Program-made: the position numbers and the translations under genes
Origin: Clostridiaceae bacterium
Lineage (GTDB): Bacteria; Bacillota; Clostridia; Oscillospirales; Acutalibacteraceae
DNA length: 15,215 bases
Direction of reading: 5' to 3'
NCBI GenBank assembly: GCA_904501895.1
Contig: CAJGCX010000034.1
Span: 1 to 15,215 of the forward strand
The notes under the pieces: generated by a model
Told to the model about the DNA's origin: nothing
Database searches by the model: none
What the model saw: the letters and a program-made list of their open reading frames with translations, nothing else
Part shown: positions 1-6,230 of the stretch, piece by piece
Layout: every line of letters begins with the position of its first letter
Position numbering within the stretch: the stretch's first letter is position 1

Positions 1-1
1 A

Positions 2-1288
2 GAAGCAAACTATGACAAAAAGTGTGCAGGTATCATTACTTGGTGTCATACATTTAGCCCATCAAAAATGTGGATTAACGGATTTGTAGATTTACAGAAG
101 CCATATTGCCACCTTGCAACACAGTATAATACAGAAATTCCTAACGACGAAATTGATATGGACTTTATGAATCTTAATCAGGCTGCTCACGGTGACCGTG
201 AACACGGATTTATCGCAGCAAGACTTCGTATGCCTCGTAAGGTTATTGCAGGTCATTGGACAAAGGAATCTGTTCGTGCTCGTCTTGGCGATTGGATGCG
301 TTCAGCTGTTGGTGTTGCTGTAAGTAAAGAACTTAAGGTTATGCGTTTCGGTGACAATATGCGTGAGGTTGCTGTTACTGAAGGCGATAAGGTTGAAGTA
401 CAGGCAAAGCTTGGTTGGCAGGTTAACACTTGGGCAGTTGGTGACCTTGTAAAGGTTATGAATGAAGTAACCGACGCTGAAATTGATGCTCTTATGGATG
501 TTTATAAGGCAGAATATGATTTCAATACAGATAATGTTGAAGCAATCCGTTACCAGGCTCGCGAAGAAATTGCAATGAAGAAAATGCTTGATGCTGAAGG
601 CTGTATGGCATTCTCAAATACATTCCAGGATTTATATGGTATGGAACAGCTTCCAGGTCTTGCAAGTCAGCATTTGATGGCTCAGGGCTATGGATACGGT
701 GGTGAAGGTGACTGGAAGGTTGCTGCTATGACTGCTATTATGAAGGCTATGGCAGAGGGCAAAAACGGTGGTACAGGCTTTATGGAAGACTATACATATC
801 ACCTTGTTGAAGGCAAAGAATACAGCCTTGGTGCACATATGCTTGAGGTTTGTCCTTCAATGGCTGCTGATAAGCCACGAATTGAAACACATCACCTTGG
901 AATCGGTATGAATGAAAAAGACCCTGCTCGTCTTGTTTTTGAAGGCAAAGCAGGTAGCGCTATCGTTGTTTCACTCGTTGATATGGGTGGTCGTCTCCGT
1001 CTTATCTGTCAGGATATTGAGTGTGTTAAACCAATTATGGAAATGCCAAATCTTCCTGTTGCTCGTGTGATGTGGAGAGCGATGCCAGACCTCGAAACAG
1101 GTATCGAATGCTGGATTACAGCTGGTGGTGCTCATCATACAGTTCTCAGTTATGATGTTACTGCAGAACAGATGAAAGATTGGGCAAATATGATGGATAT
1201 CGAATTTGTTCACATCAATAAAGATACAACAGTTGCAGGTCTTGAAAAAGATTTATTCTTAGCTGACCTTGCATGGAAATTGAAATAA
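2..1288 (+). CDS. araA: L-arabinose isomerase, 5'-truncated by window edge
   Basis: This enzyme converts L-arabinose to L-ribulose in the cytoplasm, the first step of bacterial arabinose catabolism, using Mn2+. The reading frame is open from base 2, so the ATG at 68 is internal: the codons before it read EANYDKKCAGIITWCHTFSP, a conserved AraA stretch. About 428 residues are present of roughly 500 usual, so some 70 N-terminal residues lie outside. Conserved active-site blocks are visible: GEGDW (about 701-715), FMEDYTYH (about 779-802), HMLEVCPS (about 836-859) and GGAHHTV (about 1124-1144). These correspond to the metal-binding Glu306, Glu333, His350 and His450 of the E. coli enzyme. The araD start follows nine bases after the stop, so the two genes are almost certainly one operon. 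The family assignment is secure. Confidence 0.97.
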   Translation, partial: EANYDKKCAGIITWCHTFSPSKMWINGFVDLQKPYCHLATQYNTEIPNDEIDMDFMNLNQAAHGDREHGFIAARLRMPRKVIAGHWTKESVRARLGDWMRSAVGVAVSKELKVMRFGDNMREVAVTEGDKVEVQAKLGWQVNTWAVGDLVKVMNEVTDAEIDALMDVYKAEYDFNTDNVEAIRYQAREEIAMKKMLDAEGCMAFSNTFQDLYGMEQLPGLASQHLMAQGYGYGGEGDWKVAAMTAIMKAMAEGKNGGTGFMEDYTYHLVEGKEYSLGAHMLEVCPSMAADKPRIETHHLGIGMNEKDPARLVFEGKAGSAIVVSLVDMGGRLRLICQDIECVKPIMEMPNLPVARVMWRAMPDLETGIECWITAGGAHHTVLSYDVTAEQMKDWANMMDIEFVHINKDTTVAGLEKDLFLADLAWKLK

Positions 1289-1297
1289 GGTGAAAAT

Positions 1298-1993
1298 ATG
1301 CTTGAACAGTTAAAAAAAGAGGTATTTGAGGCAAATATGCTTTTGCCTAAATACGGACTTATAACATTTACCTGGGGTAATGTTTCAGGTGTTGACCGTG
1401 AAAAGGGCTTAATGGTAATTAAGCCATCAGGTGTTGAATACGACACAATGAAGCAAGAGGATATGGTTGTAGTTGACCTTAAAACTGGTAAAAAGGTTGA
1501 GGGTGATTTGAATCCATCATCAGATACTGACACTCACGTAGCACTTTATAATGCATTTCCTGATATTAAAGGTGTTGTTCATACTCATTCCCGTTGGGCA
1601 ACAACATTTGCTCAGGCAGGTATGGGAATCCCTGCGCTTGGTACTACTCATGGTGACTATTTCTATGGTGAAATTCCTTGTACTCGTAAAATGAGACCTG
1701 AGGAAATCGGTGGAAAATATGAATTTGAAACAGGCAATGTAATCATTGAAACATTTAATGATAAGGAGCCAAATGACATTCCTGCAGTGCTTGTTCACAG
1801 TCACGGACCATTTACATGGGGTACTGACCCACATAATGCAGTACACAATGCAGTTGTTCTTGAGGAGCTTGCATTTATGGCTTGGCACAACATTATGATG
1901 AATCCAAAGATTCAGCCAATGCAACAGGAACTTCTTGATAAGCATTATCTTCGTAAGCACGGCGCAAATGCTTACTACGGACAAAAGAAATAA
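1298..1993 (+). CDS. araD: L-ribulose-5-phosphate 4-epimerase
   Basis: This class II aldolase-fold epimerase converts L-ribulose 5-phosphate to D-xylulose 5-phosphate, the last step of the arabinose pathway, feeding the pentose phosphate route. The 231-residue length is typical of AraD. Visible motifs are the N-terminal TWGNVSG phosphate-binding region (about residues 26-32), the zinc-binding HTHSRWAT segment (about 96-103), and the LVHSHGPFTWG segment (about 165-175) carrying the third metal-site histidine. The ATG at 1298 is preceded by AAGGTG, which overlaps the araA stop codon, so translation may be coupled to araA. The kinase gene araB is not in the window; it may lie upstream of araA or elsewhere. 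A C-rich hairpin repeat follows directly after the stop. Confidence 0.96.
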   Translation: MLEQLKKEVFEANMLLPKYGLITFTWGNVSGVDREKGLMVIKPSGVEYDTMKQEDMVVVDLKTGKKVEGDLNPSSDTDTHVALYNAFPDIKGVVHTHSRWATTFAQAGMGIPALGTTHGDYFYGEIPCTRKMRPEEIGGKYEFETGNVIIETFNDKEPNDIPAVLVHSHGPFTWGTDPHNAVHNAVVLEELAFMAWHNIMMNPKIQPMQQELLDKHYLRKHGANAYYGQKK

Positions 1994-2044
1994 AAAAGCC
2001 CCCCCTTGTCAAAGGGAGGGGGACTGCTTGCGGTGGAGGGATTC
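1994..2044 (-). repeat. C-rich hairpin intergenic repeat acting as terminator on the minus strand
   Basis: The stretch has a strong stem: a C7TT arm (1999-2007) pairs with an AAGGG-A-GGGGG arm (2012-2022, one bulged A) over a GTCA loop. A weaker CTGCTTGCGG segment and GGAGGGATTC follow. Read on the minus strand, the stem is followed by six T's, so it can act as an intrinsic terminator for the permease gene ending at 2054. The plus strand has no T tract after the stem. The layout (AATCCCTCC ... CTCCCTTTGACAAGGG ... CTTTTTT on the minus strand) resembles a dispersed intergenic repeat that I recall from many gut Clostridia; copy number cannot be seen here. Confidence 0.6.
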
Positions 2045-2053
2045 AAAATATTG

Positions 2054-3160
2054 CTATTTAATCAACCACCACAATCCTAAATTCAAAGCTAAAAATATTA
2101 TATTTAACACACTGAAAGTCAGTACATATTTTCCTGTGCTGACTTTTTCTTTTGCAACAAATTTAAATGAAATCAGACTTGCCATTGATGCGATTAATGT
2201 ACCAAGGCCGCCAAGATTAACACCGATAAGTAAATCTCTTGCATTTTCAGTAAATTTAGAAAGAAGAATTGCTGCAGGTACATTTGAAAATACCTGACTT
2301 GATACGACACCAACAATCACTTCATTATCACTTACTATATTTTTTAAGAAATCACTTATTGGTTTTATTTCACCAAGATTTCCTATAAAAACGAATAAAA
2401 AAACAAATGTTAACAACAAGCTGTAATCAACTTTAGTAATAACTTTTCTGTCAAAAATAAGTACTGCAATTATTGTAATAATTACTGTAGTGATATATGG
2501 AATTACACGAAAAACAGTAAGCAATGAGATTACGAATAACGCACAATAAATCACTATATGTAATTTTGAAAATTCGTTTTCAGCTTCTGTATTTTGAGTT
2601 TCAAGCTTGTCTTTTCCTGAAAACAAACAACAAATTATCACAAGAAGTAGTGAAAGCGAAGCGTAAGGGAGTATTGTGGAAATAAAATCACCCATACTCA
2701 TATTGAATGCAGAGAATAAATACAAATTCTGAGGATTGCCAATAGGAGTTAACATACTGCCCAAATTTGCTGCGATTGTTTCGATTGCCACTATCCATAT
2801 AAGCTTATTTAGTTTGTTTGATAACTTTAAAGCTGTTACAGTAAATGGAACAAAGGTAATAAGTGCAACATCATTTGTAATAATCATTGATGAAAAGAAG
2901 CAGAGAAGACCTAAAATAAGTGAAAGTCCTACTGTACTTTTTACCTTTGAAAGCATCTTTTCAGCAATTGCTTTGAAGATTCCAAGTTCGTTAAGCCCTG
3001 CCATAACAGCCATTAAACAAAATAGTAATCCTAATGTACGGAAATCGATATATTCAAGGTATCCTGAATTGGGAGTAACAATAAAAGCTGAAATAAATGC
3101 TAAAATGAAAGATAGTATCAAAACTATTTCATCTTTTATAAATTCTTTAAATTTTGTCAT
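2054..3160 (-). CDS. ArsB/CitMHS-like (ion transporter superfamily) anion permease
   Basis: This is a polytopic membrane protein of 368 residues, mostly hydrophobic helices, of the ArsB/NhaD/DASS-type permease superfamily. Two related half-sites typical of the fold are visible. The first has ITNDVALITFVPF (about 94-106) followed by GSMLTPIGNPQNL (about 134-146). The second has SNVPAAILLSKF (about 292-303) followed by GGLGTLIASMASLIS (about 317-331). These pairs form the re-entrant substrate and cation sites in this superfamily. The substrate (carboxylate, arsenite or another anion) cannot be read from sequence, and no arsenic genes adjoin it. It stands alone between convergent araD and the divergent tRNA. 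The start is supported by GGGTG seven bases upstream and by an extended -10 promoter further up. Confidence 0.85.
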   Translation of the reverse strand: MTKFKEFIKDEIVLILSFILAFISAFIVTPNSGYLEYIDFRTLGLLFCLMAVMAGLNELGIFKAIAEKMLSKVKSTVGLSLILGLLCFFSSMIITNDVALITFVPFTVTALKLSNKLNKLIWIVAIETIAANLGSMLTPIGNPQNLYLFSAFNMSMGDFISTILPYASLSLLLVIICCLFSGKDKLETQNTEAENEFSKLHIVIYCALFVISLLTVFRVIPYITTVIITIIAVLIFDRKVITKVDYSLLLTFVFLFVFIGNLGEIKPISDFLKNIVSDNEVIVGVVSSQVFSNVPAAILLSKFTENARDLLIGVNLGGLGTLIASMASLISFKFVAKEKVSTGKYVLTFSVLNIIFLALNLGLWWLIK

Positions 3161-3183
3161 AAATATACACCCACTTTTTCATT

Positions 3184-3211
3184 ATTATATCATTTCATTT
3201 TATAAAATCAA
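3184..3211 (-). promoter_or_regulatory. Promoter of the permease gene
   Basis: On the minus strand there is an extended -10, TGATATAAT (hexamer at 3184-3189), and a -35-like TTGATT (3206-3211) with a 16-base spacer. Transcription would start near 3177, just upstream of the GGGTG ribosome-binding site. Confidence 0.6.
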
Positions 3212-3239
3212 TAGTTATGCCCACTTGCTTGCAGTTGTA

Positions 3240-3268
3240 TTGACAAAGATTTTTTATGGTGATAAAAT
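3240..3268 (+). promoter_or_regulatory. Strong sigma-A promoter for tRNA-Ser
   Basis: A consensus TTGACA -35 (3240-3245) and a TAAAAT -10 (3263-3268) are separated by exactly 17 bases. The predicted start is near 3275, five bases before the mature tRNA end. This is among the strongest promoters in the window, as expected for a tRNA gene. Confidence 0.85.
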
Positions 3269-3279
3269 AATTTTGTAAT

Positions 3280-3371
3280 GGAGATGTACCCAAGTGGTTG
3301 AAGGGTCCGCACTCGAAATGCGGTAGGTCGTGAATAGCGGCGCAAGAGTTCAAATCTCTTCATCTCCGCCA
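3280..3371 (+). tRNA. tRNA-Ser (anticodon CGA)
   Basis: A complete class II tRNA. The acceptor arm GGAGATG (3280-3286) pairs with CATCTCC (3361-3367), followed by discriminator G and an encoded CCA (3369-3371). The anticodon stem CCGCA/TGCGG encloses the loop CTCGAAA, giving anticodon CGA at 3314-3316, which reads the serine codon UCG. The T arm is AAGAG-TTCAAAT-CTCTT. The long variable arm (GTCGT...AGCGGC region) is diagnostic for serine among tRNAs with this anticodon. No T-rich hairpin separates it from the gene 32 bases downstream. Confidence 0.97.
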
Positions 3372-3403
3372 TTTTTAAAATTTATAAGAGAAGGCGAATT
3401 AAA

Positions 3404-3895
3404 ATGAGTATCGTTAAAAATGATGCAAAAATCAATAATCCTTTAATCGGTGCTGTACGTGAGCAGCTTGAACACCGTGCATATTGGCTTTATCTTCTTT
3501 GTGATGAGGCTGGTAAGCGTGGTCTTGATTGGTGGGATTTCGGCAGTGCTGCGATTAAGCGTTGTGGACTTACACATGGTGCAAATCATGTGAAAAAAGG
3601 TGGAACCGACAGCCTTGTTGGTCTTCGTAAAACACTTTTTACAAAACCTGCTCAGCTTGTTTTTGAAATGAAAATTTTGGAAAGCACAGATGATAAGCTT
3701 TCAATTGATTTCCATTATTGTCCTCTTGTTAAGGCTTGGCAGAAGGCAGGCTGTACAGATGAGGAAATCGCAAAGCTTTGTGATATTGCAATGTGTGGTG
3801 ACCATGGAATAGGTGAATGTTATGGAGCTGTTCTCGATTTGCCTAAATGCATTGCAAAGGGAGACGATATTTGCTCTCTTCGTTACCATAAATAA
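3404..3895 (+). CDS. L-2-amino-thiazoline-4-carboxylic acid hydrolase family protein
   Basis: A 163-residue soluble protein of the ATC-hydrolase family. The name comes from an enzyme that opens the thiazoline ring of L-ATC on the way to L-cysteine; most family members in gut Clostridia have no tested function. Recognisable features are the N-terminal helical part with a short RAYWLYLLCDEA segment, and a Cys-rich C-terminal half: LCDIAMCGDHGIGECYGAVL (about 124-143) and a final CIAKGDDICSLRYHK. There is no signal peptide or membrane segment. The ATG at 3404 has AGAAGG eleven bases upstream. It lies 32 bases after the tRNA-Ser with no visible promoter or terminator between them, so it is probably transcribed from the tRNA promoter. 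The family assignment is good; the biochemical role is uncertain. Confidence 0.8.
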   Translation: MSIVKNDAKINNPLIGAVREQLEHRAYWLYLLCDEAGKRGLDWWDFGSAAIKRCGLTHGANHVKKGGTDSLVGLRKTLFTKPAQLVFEMKILESTDDKLSIDFHYCPLVKAWQKAGCTDEEIAKLCDIAMCGDHGIGECYGAVLDLPKCIAKGDDICSLRYHK

Positions 3896-3908
3896 TAGTT
3901 AAAAAATA

Positions 3909-3938
3909 AAGTCGTAGTTTTTAGGCTACGACTTTTTT
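3909..3938. terminator. Bidirectional intrinsic terminator between convergent genes
   Basis: The stem GTCGTAG (3911-3917) / CTACGAC (3926-3932), extended by A-T pairs, is followed on the plus strand by TTTTTT and on the minus strand by TTTATTTTTT. It serves the ATC-hydrolase gene (plus) and the GH43 gene (minus). Confidence 0.9.
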
Positions 3939-3941
3939 CTT

Positions 3942-4889
3942 TTATATGTGGTCTTTATATCTTTCCGCTGTGATTATACCGTCATCAACGTGAAGCTTAC
4001 AAATTCTTGCGTTTCGAGCATCAAAAGCACTTGCATTAAGTCCGTCCTCATAGTCACGAGCGTGATAAATTGCATACCATTGACCATCTTCCTTAATCAT
4101 TGAGTGGTGGCCTGTACCTTCCTCAAATTCATTTGCTTTAAGGACCGGATGATATGTGTTTTCATCAGGATATTTTTCAAACTTGATTTTTGTAAGGTCA
4201 GTTTCATCAGTTTTTGCTCTTGCATAGCCAATGTAATATGTAGGCTGTTCAAAGCAGTTGCCTGAATACATAAGATAGTGCCAATCTCCCTCTTTGAAGT
4301 AAAAAGCACCCTCAATTGTATGCCAATGCTGTCCTTTTTTATATCTGTCACGACAATAAATATCCTCATCAAGTGTTGGTTCAAGCACAAGCACAGGATT
4401 TCCTGCAGGAGTAAATGGGTCAAGCATTTTATCAACGTAAATACAAGTGCCTATTCTTTCACCCTCAAATTTGTTTTGTGAATAGAAAAGGAAAAGTCCT
4501 GCTTCATTCTGAACAATATGTGAATCGATAGAAAATGGGTGAAGGATTTGCTTGATACAAGTGAAAGGACCAAGTGGATTATCAGCAACTGATACGTGCA
4601 TAGCGCCTCTGTGACCACCCTTGTCAGGTGTATCTGTGTAAATTTCCATTGAATTGTACATATAAAACTTGCCGTCAAGCTCAATAACGCTTGGTGCCCA
4701 GAAAGAGTCAAGACCTTCTACTGTCATAACAACTCCATGATATTCCCAACCATCAAAAAGATTATCTGAATGGTAAGCATAAACGCCATCATGACCTGTT
4801 ACATAAATATAATATCTTCCGTTACTTTTAATAATATATGGGTCAGCCTGACCAATATAGTGTGTTTTATCAACCTTTAATAAATGCAT
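3942..4889 (-). CDS. Glycoside hydrolase family 43 (arabinofuranosidase/xylosidase-type), cytoplasmic
   Basis: A 315-residue five-bladed beta-propeller glycosidase of family GH43, whose members hydrolyse alpha-L-arabinofuranosides, arabinans or beta-xylosides. The three catalytic acids are visible in family context: general base Asp16 in QADPYI, pKa-modulating Asp122 in SIDSHIV, and general acid Glu193 in HTIEGAFYF. A conserved His pair (GTGHHSM, 261-262) sits near the end, as in other GH43 enzymes. There is no signal peptide and no carbohydrate-binding module, so it should act on oligosaccharides already imported. The nearby araA-araD genes suggest arabinose-containing substrates, but specificity within GH43 cannot be read by eye. 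The start is supported by GGAGGG six bases upstream (4896-4901). It is a single gene, divergent from the C39 protein gene. Confidence 0.92.
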   Translation of the reverse strand: MHLLKVDKTHYIGQADPYIIKSNGRYYIYVTGHDGVYAYHSDNLFDGWEYHGVVMTVEGLDSFWAPSVIELDGKFYMYNSMEIYTDTPDKGGHRGAMHVSVADNPLGPFTCIKQILHPFSIDSHIVQNEAGLFLFYSQNKFEGERIGTCIYVDKMLDPFTPAGNPVLVLEPTLDEDIYCRDRYKKGQHWHTIEGAFYFKEGDWHYLMYSGNCFEQPTYYIGYARAKTDETDLTKIKFEKYPDENTYHPVLKANEFEEGTGHHSMIKEDGQWYAIYHARDYEDGLNASAFDARNARICKLHVDDGIITAERYKDHI

Positions 4890-4901
4890 TGTTTTCCCTC
4901 C

Positions 4902-4955
4902 AAAAAGTATAACTTTTTACTGTTAGATTATATAATGTCAGACAAAATATTGCAA
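4902..4955 (-). promoter_or_regulatory. GH43 promoter with a 17-bp palindromic candidate operator
   Basis: On the minus strand, -35 TTGCAA (4950-4955) and -10 TATAAT (4927-4932) are 17 bases apart, giving a start near 4920. Immediately downstream lies the inverted repeat AAAAAGT-ATA-ACTTTTT (4902-4918), between the start point and the ribosome-binding site, where a repressor would block transcription. The promoter is well supported; the operator role is inferred. Confidence 0.6.
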
Positions 4956-4993
4956 TAGAAAAACCATATATTTCTTTAACATAATTTGGAGTA

Positions 4994-5039
4994 TTAACAA
5001 CACATTGTACATCTGTTATACTGTGTATGCATATATGCA
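4994..5039 (+). promoter_or_regulatory. Promoter of the SH3b-C39 gene with a palindrome at the start point
   Basis: TTAACA (4994-4999) and an extended -10, TGTTATACT (hexamer TATACT, 5017-5022), are 17 bases apart. The predicted start near 5029 falls within a perfect 12-bp palindrome, TGCATATATGCA (5028-5039). Confidence 0.65.
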
Positions 5040-5055
5040 GAAAGACGAGGTGTTT

Positions 5056-6024
5056 ATGAAACGAATAATATCTGTTTTATTATTAATAAGTATACTCACG
5101 ACTTTTATATTGCCTGTTAAATCTTATGGTGCAACTCTTACTTCACAGGCAGGTATTGTTTCTGTAATGAATGGCGGACTTAATGTTCGTAAAACAGCAT
5201 CGACAGATAGTACGATTTTAACAACATTGCCAAAAAACTCTTATGTCACTTTAATTTCAACATCAGGTAACTGGTATTATGTTGAATATGCTGACGGAAA
5301 ATATGGCTATTGCCATAAAAATTATATTAAGCTGGATTCAGGAAAAACAGCATCAGTTAACACAAGTTCAACATCACTTAATATTCGTTCGGGTGCAGGT
5401 ACAAACTATTCAGTTAAGGATAAAATTCCTAAAGGGGATATAGTAATAATTCTTTCAACGACAGGTGAGTGGAGTAAAATTCTATATGATGGTGTAAAGA
5501 CAGGATATGTAAGTAGCAAGTATTTATCATCTTCATCCAACACACAAGCATATCCTAAAACAAGTCTTAATGTACCCGATTTTAAGCAGACAGATTCTCG
5601 TTGGGCAAATGTAATAATCGGTAATTCAGGTAAAACAATAGGTAGAATCGGTTGTGCAACGACGGGTGTTGCTATGATGGAATCATACCGCACAGGCACA
5701 ACAATATACCCTGATGCTATGTCGAAAAAGTTAAGCTATAATTCATCAGGAAGTGTCTATTGGCCAAGTCATTATACTGTTGTTACAAGTAAAACAAATT
5801 ATCTTAATAATATTTATAAAAAACTAAAAGAAGGTAAACCGGTTCTTTTTGGTGCAAAGAATTCTTCAGGTACACAGCATTGGGTTGTTATTAAGGGCTT
5901 TTCGGGTGGTAATACATTAATACCATCAGCATTTTTAATAAATGACCCAGGAACAAAATACAGAACCAATTTACAAGAGTTTTTAAATGAATATCCAAAT
6001 TTTTACAAATACTTTTACTATTAA
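5056..6024 (+). CDS. Secreted protein with two SH3b domains and a C39-like cysteine peptidase domain
   Basis: A 322-residue exported protein. Residues 1-25 form a signal peptide (MKRIISVLLL... ending near SYGA). Two bacterial SH3 domains follow (about 33-94 and 99-158); each has the LNVRKTAS/LNIRSGAG start and a GYC/GYV end. Such domains usually bind peptidoglycan. The C-terminal part (about 170-322) matches the Peptidase_C39_2 type: DSRWANV, catalytic Cys200 in GRIGCATTGVAMM, His275 in TQHWVVIKG and Asp297 in LINDPG. It probably cleaves peptides or cross-links in the cell wall; the substrate is unknown. The ATG at 5056 is preferred over in-frame ATGs at 5005 and 5035 because the signal peptide starts there, GAGG lies just upstream, and 5005 precedes the promoter -10. 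It is a single-gene unit closed by a terminator. Confidence 0.87.
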   Translation: MKRIISVLLLISILTTFILPVKSYGATLTSQAGIVSVMNGGLNVRKTASTDSTILTTLPKNSYVTLISTSGNWYYVEYADGKYGYCHKNYIKLDSGKTASVNTSSTSLNIRSGAGTNYSVKDKIPKGDIVIILSTTGEWSKILYDGVKTGYVSSKYLSSSSNTQAYPKTSLNVPDFKQTDSRWANVIIGNSGKTIGRIGCATTGVAMMESYRTGTTIYPDAMSKKLSYNSSGSVYWPSHYTVVTSKTNYLNNIYKKLKEGKPVLFGAKNSSGTQHWVVIKGFSGGNTLIPSAFLINDPGTKYRTNLQEFLNEYPNFYKYFYY

Positions 6025-6030
6025 TAATAT

Positions 6031-6061
6031 GCCGTATCAGTTTTCTGGTACGGCTATTTTT
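6031..6061 (+). terminator. Intrinsic terminator after the C39 gene
   Basis: A 10-bp stem, GCCGTATCAG (6031-6040) / CTGGTACGGC (6045-6054), with a TTTT loop, is followed by TATTTTTAT. It lies six bases after the stop codon. Confidence 0.9.
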
Positions 6062-6132
6062 ATATATTATCAATATCTTCTCTCGAATAATAATCAAAAC
6101 AAGTGTTATGTGTCGTATATATAATATAACTA

Positions 6133-6191
6133 TTGAAACTATAAACAAAAAGTGTTACAATTATGTTATAAAAGTTACAGAAATATTACAA
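6133..6191 (+). promoter_or_regulatory. Promoter of the dockerin protease gene with phased GTTACA-like repeats
   Basis: TTGAAA (6133-6138) and an extended -10, TGTTACAAT (hexamer TACAAT, 6156-6161), are 17 bases apart. Four related hexamers, GTTACA, GTTATA, GTTACA and ATTACA, start at 6154, 6165, 6174 and 6185, spaced 11, 9 and 11 bases. They overlap the -10 and the early transcribed region, consistent with a regulator binding one DNA face. The rest of the gap (6062-6230) is AT-rich with nothing else recognised. Confidence 0.5.
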
Positions 6192-6230
6192 CAAAATGAC
6201 AAGTTGTGAAATATATATGGGTGATTTGAA

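Noticed and set aside
2054..3160. Naming the permease arsB or a citrate transporter
   Set aside because: The fold-level motifs are shared by many anion transporters and no neighbour indicates the substrate.
5005..5055. Upstream in-frame ATG start for the SH3b-C39 gene
   Set aside because: The ATG at 5005 precedes the -10 element and would put a hydrophilic stretch before the signal peptide.
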